From positions 124,001-188,000 of the forward strand of contig JACKPW010000005.1 of NCBI GenBank assembly GCA_024233215.1: a DNA stretch of 64,000 nt, read 5' to 3'. Below, one piece after another: positions 51,732 through 61,269 of this stretch; the first letter of the stretch is position 1, and every line of letters starts with the position of its first letter. The translations under genes and the position numbers were made by a program. The DNA is from Verrucomicrobiales bacterium (GTDB lineage: Bacteria > Verrucomicrobiota > Verrucomicrobiia > Limisphaerales > J093). The notes below the pieces were generated by a model that made no database searches, was not told where the DNA came from, and saw nothing but the letters and a program-made list of their open reading frames with translations.

Positions 51732-53008
51732 AGGACGATCTCCTGTTTCTCGGTGTCGTAGGTGGCCACCTTGCGATTGAGGAAGGCGAGCATGGCCATG
51801 TTCATGGCGACCTGCACGTGGAAGCCGAACTCCACGTCGCTCACCGGTTTCTCCCGGGTGCGCACGCAGTGCAGGAAGTTCTTCCAATGAAGCAGGGTCG
51901 TGTTTGGGATGGTGCCGGGAATCACCTTCCTCTCGCCCTTGCGCGGGATGAAGGTGACGCTTTCGAAACCGCCCTCGAACGCGGGACCCTGCATCGTGAT
52001 CGTTCCCTCGTCCCCCCGGATTGCGGGATCGGTGGGGTAGTCATTGGCCAGGGTGCAGACCAGGGTGATGGAGAGTTTCTCCGGGTAATCGAGGCACATG
52101 TTGAAGGTGTCCGGGACTTCGCGATCATAGGTGTCCCAGCGGAAGATGCCCCCCGAGGCCACGGCCAGGGACGGGCATTTCAATCCCAGCAGACTGATGA
52201 ACGGGGTGAGGACGTGAGGGAACAGGTCCGTGCACGGGCCCCCGGCGTAGTCGAGGTATTTCCGCCAGCTGAAAAACCGGTCCACCGTGAAAGGAACCTT
52301 TGGCGCGTCACCCAGGAATCCCTCCCAGTCCAGGTCGGGTCCCGGCTTCGCGTTGGGATCGGCAATGGGCATGCGTTCGCCCCAGTCGCCGTAGCGGTAG
52401 TAGCCCGCCTGGACATGCTGCGGCCGCCCGATGTCGCCTTTCCGGATCAACTCCGCCACCTGTTGCCAGGCGACATTGGAATTGCCCTGGTTGCCCACCT
52501 GCACGACGCGGCCGAGCCGTTTGGTTTCCAGATAGAACTGCTTGCTCAGGGCGAACTGGCTCCAGTGCCCCATGGGCTTTTCGCAATACACGTCCTTGCC
52601 GGCACGAATTGCCTCGAGTGCCTGGGGCACGTGCAATCGGTCGGGCGACGCAATGCACACCACGTCCACCTCGGGATCGGCGAGCAGTTCATGGTAGCTG
52701 CCGTAGGTCTTGGCCTTTGCCTGATCGGCGGCGGCGCGTTTGCGGGGACCGTAGGTGTCGGAGATGCCGACCACGCGCAACGGTTCGCCCTGATTGATCA
52801 TGCCGAGGACGGTGGCGAGGTGATAGCTGCCGCGGCCACCGACTCCGATCATGCCGACGCCCAGCGTCTCATTCGCGCCGAGAACGCGCGGCGAGGCGAT
52901 GAACGGTGCCGCACCGAGGACGGCGGCAGAGCGGGCGGTGGTTTGCAGGAAATCGCGACGGTTGATGCCAACGGGCCGCGCGGCATCGGAGGACGTTCTT
53001 TCATTCAT
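51728..53008 (-). CDS. Gfo/Idh/MocA-family oxidoreductase with Tat signal
   Basis: 426 residues. A twin-arginine signal (NRRDFLQTTARSAAVLGAAP) directs folded export. The Rossmann domain has GVGMIGVGGRGSYH, VVCIASPDRLHVPQALEA and the catalytic-region motif GKDVYCEKPMGH. The substrate domain follows (LDYAGGPCTDLFPHVLTPF). Members oxidise or epimerise sugars using bound NAD(P). The ATG at 53008 puts the Tat motif 16 residues in. Translationally coupled to the DUF6807 gene. Confidence 0.92.
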   Translation of the reverse strand: MNERTSSDAARPVGINRRDFLQTTARSAAVLGAAPFIASPRVLGANETLGVGMIGVGGRGSYHLATVLGMINQGEPLRVVGISDTYGPRKRAAADQAKAKTYGSYHELLADPEVDVVCIASPDRLHVPQALEAIRAGKDVYCEKPMGHWSQFALSKQFYLETKRLGRVVQVGNQGNSNVAWQQVAELIRKGDIGRPQHVQAGYYRYGDWGERMPIADPNAKPGPDLDWEGFLGDAPKVPFTVDRFFSWRKYLDYAGGPCTDLFPHVLTPFISLLGLKCPSLAVASGGIFRWDTYDREVPDTFNMCLDYPEKLSITLVCTLANDYPTDPAIRGDEGTITMQGPAFEGGFESVTFIPRKGERKVIPGTIPNTTLLHWKNFLHCVRTREKPVSDVEFGFHVQVAMNMAMLAFLNRKVATYDTEKQEIVL

Positions 53009-53532
53009 GGCTGACAACACGCTGTCCCGGCCGGGCAGTGCCTTGGGCCGGGTTGGTTCTTGCTTGCTGTGACCGTGGAACCCTAGCCAAGCCGCCGTGT
53101 CCTGTCTCCCAGAATCGTGCGGGGGGGGCGCATGAGTGCGCATCTCACCTTTTTCCACCCGCGAACTGCCGAGCGAACGCCCCGCGGGTCCTACTCGTAA
53201 TCGCAATCCCCCGCTGCCCGAGCAACGGTTCCAGCCAAGCCACGAACGCCGGCGCCTCCGGCGAACCTCCAGCTTCTCGTGATCAAAGACGCGGTCCGAG
53301 TGATTACGCTGAGGATCACGATTGTGAAGGCGAGATCGAAAGATCCGAGCTGTGCACGACGCACGCCCCCGGGGTTCAAGGGGGGTGAAATGGCTTGAAG
53401 AACGGCCCTTGTGTACCGGGGGGCGGGTGCTAGGCTTCCGGCGCGGGCCGCATCCAGGCCTGCTTCTCCCCCCGGATGATGACCTCCCGGAGATTTCCCC
53501 TGACAGGGCTGAGTCCGGAGGTCCGGTTCACC
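53009..53532. other. Intergenic region between divergent oxidoreductase and barrel genes
   Basis: 524 bases. It holds the dispersed palindromic element at 53183-53345 and, by position, divergent promoters. No gene is supported. Confidence 0.5.
53183..53345. repeat. Dispersed palindromic repeat (family also at 2533)
   Basis: Left end cgcgggtcctactcgtaatc; right end gtgattacgctgaggatcac. Both match the ends of 2533-2705, while the centres differ. Confidence 0.7.
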
Positions 53533-54888
53533 ATGACAGCAGCAGAATGCAGGCGCCACGCCGATAGCGGCAGCCGGTTGGCGGGTCCCCCGCCGACGCC
53601 GGTGGCGGGAGCCGTTCGGCGGTTCCTTTTGGTCCTGCTCCTCTGCAGCGCGGGTTGCTGGCGGGTTGCCGGTGCGGACCAGTCCCTGAACGAGAACGAT
53701 AGTCCTGCCGCGGGTGTCCGGCTCGAACCGGTGCTTTCGGCGAGGCTCGTGACGGAGTACGACGACAACGTCTATCTGCAGAACCTCGGGCCGCTCGCGA
53801 AACACGGGTCCTGGATCAACGCGGTGATGCCCGTGGCCGGCGTCGTGCTGCGGCCTGCCGACGGCACGGATCGGTTTCGGCTGAAGCTCGCCTACGAGGC
53901 GGACTACCGGTTCTTCCACTCTGAGCCGACCGAGTCGTACCTCCAGCACATGGGCGTGCTTGAGTTTGAAGGCTCCCGGGACCCGTGGCAGCTGCAGACC
54001 CGCGCCACGGTGCAGTATACGGATGGCTCCACCGATTCCGTCGTGTGGAACCCTCCCGGCGGCATTCCCGCCCTCGGGGGGTATGAGGTCCGCAATCGCC
54101 GTCGGCATTTCCTTTACCAGCAGCGCCTCGCGGTCCGTTACGAACTCGGGCGGTTCTTCCTCCGCGGGGTCTACGAGGGACGGGTTTGGGACTTCATGAT
54201 CGATCCGAAGCCGGTGCCCTTCTACCAGAACTTCGTGGATCGGGATGATCTGAACGCGGGGCCGGAGGTGGGATGGAAGCCGGGCGAAGCCTGCGCCTGG
54301 AGTCTCGGCTACCGCATCGGTCACCAGAATCAGGCTGCGAATCCCTACGTCCCTTTCGCAAACGCCGCGAACACTTATCACCGGGTGCTCGTGGGCCTCG
54401 ACACCCGGGCCTGGGGCTGGCTGAAACTGAGCGGGGAGGCCGGTCCCAGCATTCACGAATTCGAGCCCGGGGTCGCACTGCCGGGGCAGGCGGAGGTCGC
54501 CACCTTGCTCTACTGCCGCGCGACCGCCAGCCTGGCCATCGGCACCAACACCACGGTCAGCCTGGGAACGCGTGAAGGCCTGCTGCCTTCGTCCGCCGGT
54601 CGGGCTGCCTATGAGAACATCGCCTACACCGGTGGGATCGAGCATCGGTTCAGTCGCGTGCTCAGCGCCGGCGTCAGTCTCACGGTCGAGGAATACCATT
54701 TTCTGGCGCCCGTGGCCCGGTGGGACCGCGTGTTCACGCCCGCCGCGAAGGTGCGTTGCCGGTTGGACTCCCACCTCGCCCTGGAGTTGCGCTACAGCTT
54801 TGCGTCCGCCGACAGCCTGGTTCCCAACCTTGACGCCCGGGCCTACGACCGCCATCGCTTCGGCATCGATTTCATCGCCCGCTACTGA
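53533..54888 (+). CDS. Outer-membrane beta-barrel protein
   Basis: About 451 residues. A signal sequence lies at residues about 30-48 (RRFLLVLLLCSAGCWRVAG). The remainder is made of alternating amphipathic beta strands rich in Tyr/Trp/Arg, for example RLKLAYEADYRFFH, RLAVRYELGRFFLRGVYEGR and ACAWSLGYRIGHQNQ. The last strand ends FGIDFIARY with a terminal aromatic, the usual signature of barrel insertion. It resembles surface exopolysaccharide-export or porin-like barrels, but the family is not assigned. ATG 53533 is preferred; 53476 would add 19 residues. Confidence 0.75.
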   Translation: MTAAECRRHADSGSRLAGPPPTPVAGAVRRFLLVLLLCSAGCWRVAGADQSLNENDSPAAGVRLEPVLSARLVTEYDDNVYLQNLGPLAKHGSWINAVMPVAGVVLRPADGTDRFRLKLAYEADYRFFHSEPTESYLQHMGVLEFEGSRDPWQLQTRATVQYTDGSTDSVVWNPPGGIPALGGYEVRNRRRHFLYQQRLAVRYELGRFFLRGVYEGRVWDFMIDPKPVPFYQNFVDRDDLNAGPEVGWKPGEACAWSLGYRIGHQNQAANPYVPFANAANTYHRVLVGLDTRAWGWLKLSGEAGPSIHEFEPGVALPGQAEVATLLYCRATASLAIGTNTTVSLGTREGLLPSSAGRAAYENIAYTGGIEHRFSRVLSAGVSLTVEEYHFLAPVARWDRVFTPAAKVRCRLDSHLALELRYSFASADSLVPNLDARAYDRHRFGIDFIARY

Positions 54889-55154
54889 GCCCGGGAACTG
54901 CCGGCCCCGTAGCCGTCGGCGTCACTCGGCGCACTTTAATTCGGGGGCAACCCAGTGCGCCGACTGACGTCCGTGGCCACGGAACCCAGGGAAGACGGTG
55001 GGAATCCGGCGGACGCCGGTTCGCTCGTAGGCAACAGTCGGCGCGAATCCCGCAGCCGAGCGTTGGGCTCCTGCGGGCTGAGACTCCAGCGCTGGCTGAT
55101 TGTCCCCCATCTCGCTGCTTGCCGGCGACCCGGCTCCGGGTGAATGCTGCAGAA

Positions 55155-55709
55155 ATGATGACACAGCAGAAACGTGCGCCGGAGGCCTGGTGTTCCGCGG
55201 GGTTGTTCGAAAAGGGAATCGGGCATGTCGTGGTGGCCCGTTTCAAGTTGAGTGGCGAGGCGGAAATCGGGGTCTTCCTGCTGGACGTGCATTGCCTGGG
55301 GGTGAAGGACGCCTTCTTCACACGCATGGAGGGCTACGAGTACGAGCACGACATGCTGGACCGGCTCTTTCCCGACGGCGGCCGGACGCAAATGTCTCCA
55401 GCGTGCGCGCGGAAGCTGGTGGAGGATGCCGTGGCCTACACGCGGGGATTGGGCCTCGGACCACACGCCGACTATCGCAAGGCCTGCCGGGTGTTCGGCG
55501 GGATCAAGGCGGCGGAGTGCGATGAGACCTTCACGTTTGGCGAGAGCGGCAAACCCCTCTACGTGCAGGGCCCCCACGATTCACCCGCGTTTGCGCAGCG
55601 CGTGATCAGCGTCCTCCGGGCCAAACTCGGCGACGACGGCTTTCACTTCATCGTGCCCATCGGCCCGATGGGCGCCTTCGACACTGGGTCCGGGGAGGAC
55701 GATGGGTAG
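55155..55709 (+). CDS. Conserved hypothetical protein
   Basis: 184 residues, no signal peptide. Recognisable segments are GIGHVVVARFKLSGEAEIG, FLLDVHCLGVKDAFF and YTRGLGLGPHADYRKACRVFGG. These look like a conserved cytoplasmic family I have seen without known function. ATG 55155/55158 starts the conserved part; 55119 is an alternative. Its last 67 bases overlap the end of the convergent GH27 gene, so both C-termini are encoded by the same DNA. Confidence 0.75.
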   Translation: MMTQQKRAPEAWCSAGLFEKGIGHVVVARFKLSGEAEIGVFLLDVHCLGVKDAFFTRMEGYEYEHDMLDRLFPDGGRTQMSPACARKLVEDAVAYTRGLGLGPHADYRKACRVFGGIKAAECDETFTFGESGKPLYVQGPHDSPAFAQRVISVLRAKLGDDGFHFIVPIGPMGAFDTGSGEDDG

Positions 55710-57538
55710 TCGATTCGGACACCCGAAAGTCGATACAGCCCGGCTCCGTGGGAGGCGATTTCCGGAGCGAATTCCGTCATGAACCTGCCCAAGTTCCGGT
55801 GTTGCCAGAGATCGCGAACCCGGACCGGCCCCGTGAAACCAAGGTCGTTCAACGGGACGGTTACCCTCGTGGCCGCCGGGGCCTCGAACGGTTCCTGAGT
55901 GAACACATAGAACTGCACCGTCGCCCCGCCCTGCAGGCGCGTGCCCCGGTCGTCGAGCGCCGCAAAGGCCTTCAAGCGGGTGGTGCCTTCCGGCAGGTCA
56001 TACTCGATCACCGAGTCCGCATGCGCGCCAATGCCATCGGCGTATTCCCGGCCGTCCACGGTGATGGGGCGTCCCTCAGCGCCCCGTCCGATCCGCACCT
56101 CCTGCCAGCCCGTGCGCGCTGCCCTCCATTTCATTTGCGTCAACGACCGTTCCCCGTCGCCAGTGATCACCCGCGGCCGCACCCAGTCCACATGGTCCGC
56201 GAAATTGCCGTCACCCCCATCCGTGGCCACCAGGTAGAGTCGGCGCGCTCCCGAAAGGTCCACGTCGATGGTGACGCCATGTCCCGGGGTTTCCCGTGTC
56301 ACCAGCGGACTCGCGAACAACGCGTGTTCCTCCAGGATGCGGTGCTGCTCCGGCGCGTTGAAGACCGCGAGGTAACGGTCGGTGGAGCCGGGCACGCCGG
56401 CAACCCAGGCGATCTCGTTCCCACGATGAAACAGGGGACGGTTGCCGGTTGAATCCTGGTTTACTGCGAGCACCTCGTCGTTGGTCAGTAGTGCCAGCGT
56501 GGACTCGTCCATTTTGGTCATGTCGCCGCCGTGCATCAGCGGCGAGCGTGCGATGCTCCACAACGTCATCAAGGTGACCTGTTCATCCGGTGTGAAGCGG
56601 GTGCTTCGACGCCCCAGGTCGAGGATCCCGAGCGGCAGCATGTCGGCGTCCGGCCAGTGTCCGGGACCACGGTGCGGGTTCCACTTCCTCAGCCTTTCGA
56701 ACTGCGCATAAAGGGCCGGCCAGCTGTCCCAGAAATCGTCACTGATCCGCCAGAGATTGGCGTGTTGTTGCACATGTTCGGCCTCGGTCAGGGCGGTCTC
56801 TCCCGGCGACAGGCTCAGCACCATCGGGCGTCCGGTCTGATCGATCGCACGACGCACGGCCTCGATTTCCATCGCGTGTTCCTGATAGGGCCGGCTGATG
56901 TCATCGACCTTGACGTAGTCGACACCCCACGAGGCGATGAGGTCGAACACGGAGTCGTAGTACGACTGCGCTCCGGGCCGGGTCATGTCCACCCCGAACA
57001 TATCCGGGTTCCAGGGACAGATGCTGGCGGGATTGGCGATGTCGCGGGCGTGGACGTTCGTGCCCTTGACCGGGGTGTTCTCGCGGACGGCCTGTCGGGG
57101 AATGCCGCGCATCAGGTGAATCCCGAACTTGAGCCCCTTTTGATGCACGTAATCGGCGAGCGCCTTGAAGCCGACCCCGTTGGCGGCGGAGGGAAAGCGG
57201 TTCGGGGCGGGCATCAGCCGGCCCCAGTCATCCATCGTGAGGGTGGCGTTCTGCCGGTAGTTGAAGCTGTCGGCGTCGGGCTCGTACCATTGGATGTCCA
57301 CCACCACATACTCCCAGCCATGGGAAAGCAGATGATCCGCCAGGTAATCCGCCTGCACCTTCGTCTGGGCCTCGGTCACGGTGGTGGCGAAGCAGTCCCA
57401 ACTGTTCCAGCCCATCGGCGGTTTGGCAGCCCAGCTCCAAAAGGCGGGGTCCGCGGCCTGTCCGCCCGAGGACGCCGTCAAGGTGAGCAGCAGCGCGGCC
57501 AGCCGGGGAGATGTGGTGGTTTGGAGAGTCGGTTTCAT
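55643..57538 (-). CDS. Secreted GH27 alpha-galactosidase with NPCBM-like domain
   Basis: 631 residues. A signal peptide (about 1-28) precedes the GH27 barrel: PPMGWNSWDCF, VVVDIQWYEPD, nucleophile Asp212 in DYVKVDDIS and acid/base Asp268 in LWRISDDFWDSW. A beta domain follows the barrel. An NPCBM-type carbohydrate-binding domain ends it (about 490-620; REYADGIGAHADSVIEYDL). It releases terminal alpha-galactose from glycans outside the cytoplasm. The C-terminal tail extends into the convergent gene by 67 bases. Confidence 0.93.
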   Translation of the reverse strand: MKPTLQTTTSPRLAALLLTLTASSGGQAADPAFWSWAAKPPMGWNSWDCFATTVTEAQTKVQADYLADHLLSHGWEYVVVDIQWYEPDADSFNYRQNATLTMDDWGRLMPAPNRFPSAANGVGFKALADYVHQKGLKFGIHLMRGIPRQAVRENTPVKGTNVHARDIANPASICPWNPDMFGVDMTRPGAQSYYDSVFDLIASWGVDYVKVDDISRPYQEHAMEIEAVRRAIDQTGRPMVLSLSPGETALTEAEHVQQHANLWRISDDFWDSWPALYAQFERLRKWNPHRGPGHWPDADMLPLGILDLGRRSTRFTPDEQVTLMTLWSIARSPLMHGGDMTKMDESTLALLTNDEVLAVNQDSTGNRPLFHRGNEIAWVAGVPGSTDRYLAVFNAPEQHRILEEHALFASPLVTRETPGHGVTIDVDLSGARRLYLVATDGGDGNFADHVDWVRPRVITGDGERSLTQMKWRAARTGWQEVRIGRGAEGRPITVDGREYADGIGAHADSVIEYDLPEGTTRLKAFAALDDRGTRLQGGATVQFYVFTQEPFEAPAATRVTVPLNDLGFTGPVRVRDLWQHRNLGRFMTEFAPEIASHGAGLYRLSGVRIDYPSSSPDPVSKAPIGPMGTMK

Positions 57539-57696
57539 GGACGACGTCGGCAGGACTGTGCGCCGGAAGTCCCCCCGACGAAAGCCGAAAGCCCCTCACC
57601 CCGATCACCCCTTGACCTCCGGAGCGCGGGCGGCGCGCCTGCAGTAAGCCGGACATTGCCTGAGCCATAACGACTCCGTGGAGTCGGGGACAGGCA

Positions 57697-57860
57697 AACC
57701 ACGAAATACACGAATCACACGAAGACGCTGGGAAACAACCACTTGTTGAGCCTGTCCTCAAGGTCACCTCATAATGACAGGGGCTCGTCGTACCGGCGCA
57801 GGGCACTCTACCAACCCGTTGCTCGGTCCTCCTTCCGTGTGGTTCGTGTATTTCGTGGTT
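57697..57860. repeat. Palindromic repeat, aaccacgaaatacac family, copy 2
   Basis: The left arm aaccacgaaatacacgaatc plus acacgaag and the right arm (reverse complement aaccacgaaatacacgaacc plus acacggaag) are almost identical over 28 bases. Same family as 7496-7650. It occupies most of the 469-base gap between the GH27 gene and the next small gene; no other gene is seen there. Confidence 0.87.
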
Positions 57861-58007
57861 GGACTGAACTGTCAGGGCTGAACGCCGCTGCTCGGGACCG
57901 TTTCCCCCCTCCCTGAGAAAGATCCCAAAATCTCCGGGCCCTGGACCGTAGATGTCCACCCCCCTCTGCCAGAATGGCGCCGCAATTGAGAACGAAAGGC
58001 AACGAAC

Positions 58008-58262
58008 ATGATGACAACGCAACTCGAACTCACCTTTGACGGCAGCGCCAGTTTTCAGCCCCGGATGCGGCATCGCTGTCCGCTCTCCCTGGCCCGCTGG
58101 TGGTTTGACCGGATGCACCGGACCGTGGCCGCAGCCATGTCGCTCAAAGAGCTGCGCCGGGCGCGCTCGGAGCAGCAGCAGTTGGCCCTGTCCTCGCCCG
58201 CGACGACGACGACTGTTCGGTTCAATCCCCGGCGGGCCGAGCCCCTGGCCCCGGCAGCGTAG
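58008..58262 (+). CDS. Small basic hypothetical protein
   Basis: 84 residues, rich in Arg and Ala, with the segment SLARWWFDRMHRTVAAAM. Short Arg-rich proteins with an RWWFxxMR motif recur in Verrucomicrobia, but no function is known to me. ATG 58008 is preceded by aaagg at suitable spacing, which supports real translation. It ends 29 bases before the convergent mutL gene. Confidence 0.6.
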   Translation: MMTTQLELTFDGSASFQPRMRHRCPLSLARWWFDRMHRTVAAAMSLKELRRARSEQQQLALSSPATTTTVRFNPRRAEPLAPAA

Positions 58263-58291
58263 TTCCGGCCGGGATTCCATTCTCCCGTTTC

Positions 58292-60352
58292 CTACTGACT
58301 GCGGCCGAAGCGTTTTTCGAGTTCGCGGTGGCTGAACTCGATCATCGTGGGCCGGCCATGGGGGCAGGTGTAGGGCATGGCGCAGTGGCGGAGGTCCTTG
58401 ATGAGTTCCTCCAACTCGGCGCCCTGCAACAGATCATTGGCCTTGACCGCATGGCGACACACCGTCTTGGCGACTGTGGCCTCGCCGAGACGGAGTGCAT
58501 TGACCCCCTCGCCGGCCTCGCGGAGTTCGTCGATCAGTTGCAGCACGAACGGTCGGGGTTCGGTGCGACGGACAAACGGCGGCAGGCCGTCGAGCAGGAA
58601 GGTGCGTTCGCCAAACTCGCTCAAGGCCACGCCCAGTCGGGAAAGCGTTTCGAGATGCTCGCGGAGGAATGCGGCGTCCCGGGCGGAAACCTCGATGGTT
58701 TCCGGCAGCAGGAGTCGCTGGCAGGGCGCCGGACCTTGTTGCAGGCGGTCGAGCATCTGCTCGAACAACACCCGTTCGTGCGCGGCGTGCTGGTCCAGCA
58801 GGACGAGGCCGCGATCCGATTCGAGCACCACGTAAAGCCGGCTCACCACCCCGACCAGGCGCAGCGGGACATCGAGCAGCGGCGGCGGTTGGGTCGTCGT
58901 GGTCAACGGGGTCCCGCTTGAGGGGGTGGGGGACTCGGTAGGGGGAACGGTTGGGGTCTCGGCGCGGCTTGCCTCGGGGCCAGGGGACTCATCCTCGGGG
59001 GCCGTCGATCGTGGCGCGGTTTCTGCAGCGGCTGGTTTCCGGAACTCACTGGCAGGGTCGCCGGCCCTGCTCCCGGTCGGCTCGGGGCGTCCGGTCGAGG
59101 GCGGCATCACCCGGGGCCGCAGACGCTGCAACGGATCGTCGTCCAACCCGAGCGATTGCGGTGTGGCGGTGGGTGTGGCGTGAAGCGGTGGCGAGGGCAG
59201 TGGGTTGCCGGGGCCGGGTGGGGGATTGTCCTCCGGTGGGGGGCGGCGGCTGCCCGGGGCGATGTCCAGCAGGGCGGATTTCACGGCGCGCGTGACCAGC
59301 GCCCGAACCTCGCGTTCGAGCCTGAACTTCACCTCCCGTTTCGCCGGGTGAATGTTCACGTCCACGAGCATCGGATGGATTTCGAGGAAGAGGCAGCAGA
59401 CCGGGAACCGTCCCTTCATCAGCGAGGTGTGGTAGCCTTCCTGCAGGGCGAAATTGAGGGCGCGGTTTTCGACCGGGCGCCGGTTGACGAACAGGTTCTG
59501 ATCGGCCCGGCTGGCGCGTGACACGCCCGGGGCGCCGATGAAACCCCAGACCCGAAAGGTCGAGGTCTCGGGCGCCGGATCGTCTTCGTCCTCACCCGGG
59601 GCGGCAGCCGCCGCGAAGCGGGCCGGCAACCGCAGGGCAGCGGAGAAGTCGACGGGCAGGAGTTTGAGATCGGCGCCGTGCAACGCCCGGAGTCGTTCGT
59701 GGAGGGCGTTGAGTTCGGCGGCGGTGCCCTGACCGACATTGACCGGGGGCAGTTGCCAGACGGTGCGCTGGTTCTGGATGAAGGTGAATCCGACGCCGGG
59801 GGAGGAGAGGGCGGCGAGGTTGAGGTAGTGATGGATGTGGGCTCGTTCGGTTTCCTCGCTGCGGAGGAACTTCCGGCGGGCGGGCAGGTTGTAGAACAAC
59901 TGCCGGACCTCCAGGCTGCTGCCCGGGGCGCCGCTGGCGGAGTGGACGTCCAGCATCTTGCCCCCGTGAATGACGACCTGGGTGGCCTCGATGACCGCGG
60001 GGTCGCGTTCGCGGGTGGTCAGGGTCAACCGGCTGACGCTGGCGATGCTGGGGAGGGCTTCGCCGCGGAAGCCCATGGTGGCGATGGCGTTGAGATCCTC
60101 GGCCCGCTGGATCTTGCTGGTGGCATGACGTTCGAAGGCGAGAAGGGCGTCGTCCCGGCCCATGCCCAGGCCGTCATCGGTGACGCGGACCAGGCTCCGG
60201 CCGCCGGCCTGGATCTCGATCTGGATGCGGGTTGCCTGGGCGTCGAGGGCGTTTTCCACCAGTTCCTTCACCACGCTGGCGGGTCGTTCCACCACCTCGC
60301 CGGCGGCGATCTGGTTGGCGACCTGTTCGGGGAGCAGGCGGATGCGGTTCAC
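58292..60352 (-). CDS. mutL: DNA mismatch repair protein MutL with endonuclease motif
   Basis: 686 residues. The GHKL ATPase domain is complete (NQIAAGEVVERPASVVKEL, Glu30 and Asn34; DDGLGMGRDD; ATMGFRGEALPSIASV). A Pro/Glu-rich linker of about 110 residues follows. The C-terminal dimerisation domain has DQHAAHERVLFE, which fits the DQHA-x2-E-x4-E nicking motif, and CPHGRPT near the end. It therefore belongs to the endonuclease MutLs used by bacteria without MutH. It starts seven bases after the zinc-ribbon gene on the same strand. Confidence 0.97.
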   Translation of the reverse strand: MNRIRLLPEQVANQIAAGEVVERPASVVKELVENALDAQATRIQIEIQAGGRSLVRVTDDGLGMGRDDALLAFERHATSKIQRAEDLNAIATMGFRGEALPSIASVSRLTLTTRERDPAVIEATQVVIHGGKMLDVHSASGAPGSSLEVRQLFYNLPARRKFLRSEETERAHIHHYLNLAALSSPGVGFTFIQNQRTVWQLPPVNVGQGTAAELNALHERLRALHGADLKLLPVDFSAALRLPARFAAAAAPGEDEDDPAPETSTFRVWGFIGAPGVSRASRADQNLFVNRRPVENRALNFALQEGYHTSLMKGRFPVCCLFLEIHPMLVDVNIHPAKREVKFRLEREVRALVTRAVKSALLDIAPGSRRPPPEDNPPPGPGNPLPSPPLHATPTATPQSLGLDDDPLQRLRPRVMPPSTGRPEPTGSRAGDPASEFRKPAAAETAPRSTAPEDESPGPEASRAETPTVPPTESPTPSSGTPLTTTTQPPPLLDVPLRLVGVVSRLYVVLESDRGLVLLDQHAAHERVLFEQMLDRLQQGPAPCQRLLLPETIEVSARDAAFLREHLETLSRLGVALSEFGERTFLLDGLPPFVRRTEPRPFVLQLIDELREAGEGVNALRLGEATVAKTVCRHAVKANDLLQGAELEELIKDLRHCAMPYTCPHGRPTMIEFSHRELEKRFGRSQ

Positions 60353-60359
60353 GACGGAG

Positions 60360-61073
60360 TCACACCTCCATGCCGCGTTCGTAATAAAGAATCCGGCTGC
60401 AGTTGGAGCAGGTGACCACTTCCTGCGCGGCGCGGCAGGCCAGGATCAGGTGCGGTTGAAGGGCGACGTGACAGCCGCCGCAGACCCCGCGGTCGATGCC
60501 GACGAGCACGCGGTCCTTGTTCTTGCGCAGCCGTTCGTAGCGGCCGAGGACACTTTCATCGACGGCCCCGGCCAGGGCGTCGCGGCCCTGACTGAGTTCC
60601 TCCAGGTGCTGGCGGAGATTGGTTTCGCGGGCGGCGAGGTCGACCAGTTCGCGGTCCACCTGGGCCTGGGTTTCCTTCGCTTCGGTGGCGGCCTGGACGG
60701 CCTTTTGGTGGGCCACTTCACCCTGCTCCATCAACTCCAGTTGCTCGTCCTCGAGTTTCGTGATCCGGGCCTTGGCGCGGGTGATCTCCTTGGCGAGTGC
60801 CTGATACTCGTCATTCTTCTTGGTCTGAAACTGCTGCAACGAGTACCGCTGGATGCTCTCCTGCAGCGTCTCGACCTCCACTTCGAGTTCCTTCCGCTGG
60901 GATTCGAGATGCATGGCGGCTTTCTTGAGCGCCTCGGCCTGGGTCCGGGCTTCGGCGGCCTTGCGTTGCCTGGCGTCTCTCTGGGGGGGGATGAACGCGA
61001 GCTCAGCTTCCAGCTGGCTCAGTTGACGGTCGCGTTCCTGGAGAATGAGCAGTTTTTCGATCGCTTCGAGCAT
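60360..61073 (-). CDS. Coiled-coil protein with C-terminal C4 zinc ribbon
   Basis: 237 residues. Almost all of residues 10-185 is a long antiparallel coiled coil (heptads rich in Glu, Lys, Gln). The C-terminus has a zinc ribbon of two CxxC pairs (CGGC and CSNC). This is the CT398/HP0958-like family; its members bind nucleic acid or regulatory proteins, with no fixed enzymatic role. It lies immediately upstream of mutL, probably cotranscribed. Confidence 0.88.
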   Translation of the reverse strand: MLEAIEKLLILQERDRQLSQLEAELAFIPPQRDARQRKAAEARTQAEALKKAAMHLESQRKELEVEVETLQESIQRYSLQQFQTKKNDEYQALAKEITRAKARITKLEDEQLELMEQGEVAHQKAVQAATEAKETQAQVDRELVDLAARETNLRQHLEELSQGRDALAGAVDESVLGRYERLRKNKDRVLVGIDRGVCGGCHVALQPHLILACRAAQEVVTCSNCSRILYYERGMEV

Positions 61074-61269
61074 GATCCTCGCCGCGCAGGCGAGCCCGGA
61101 CCTTAAGAACCTGCGCCCCCCGCGTCAACGCACGGTTCCGCCGATCCACGATTCTCCCCAGGGCCGGTTTCCGCGTGGCCCGCGGGACTCGCGCCGCTTC
61201 CGTTTCCATCGAATCGTCCCGGCTCCGCGGCTGCGGGTTGCGTCCGTGTGAACGGGCCGGTGGCGTCGG

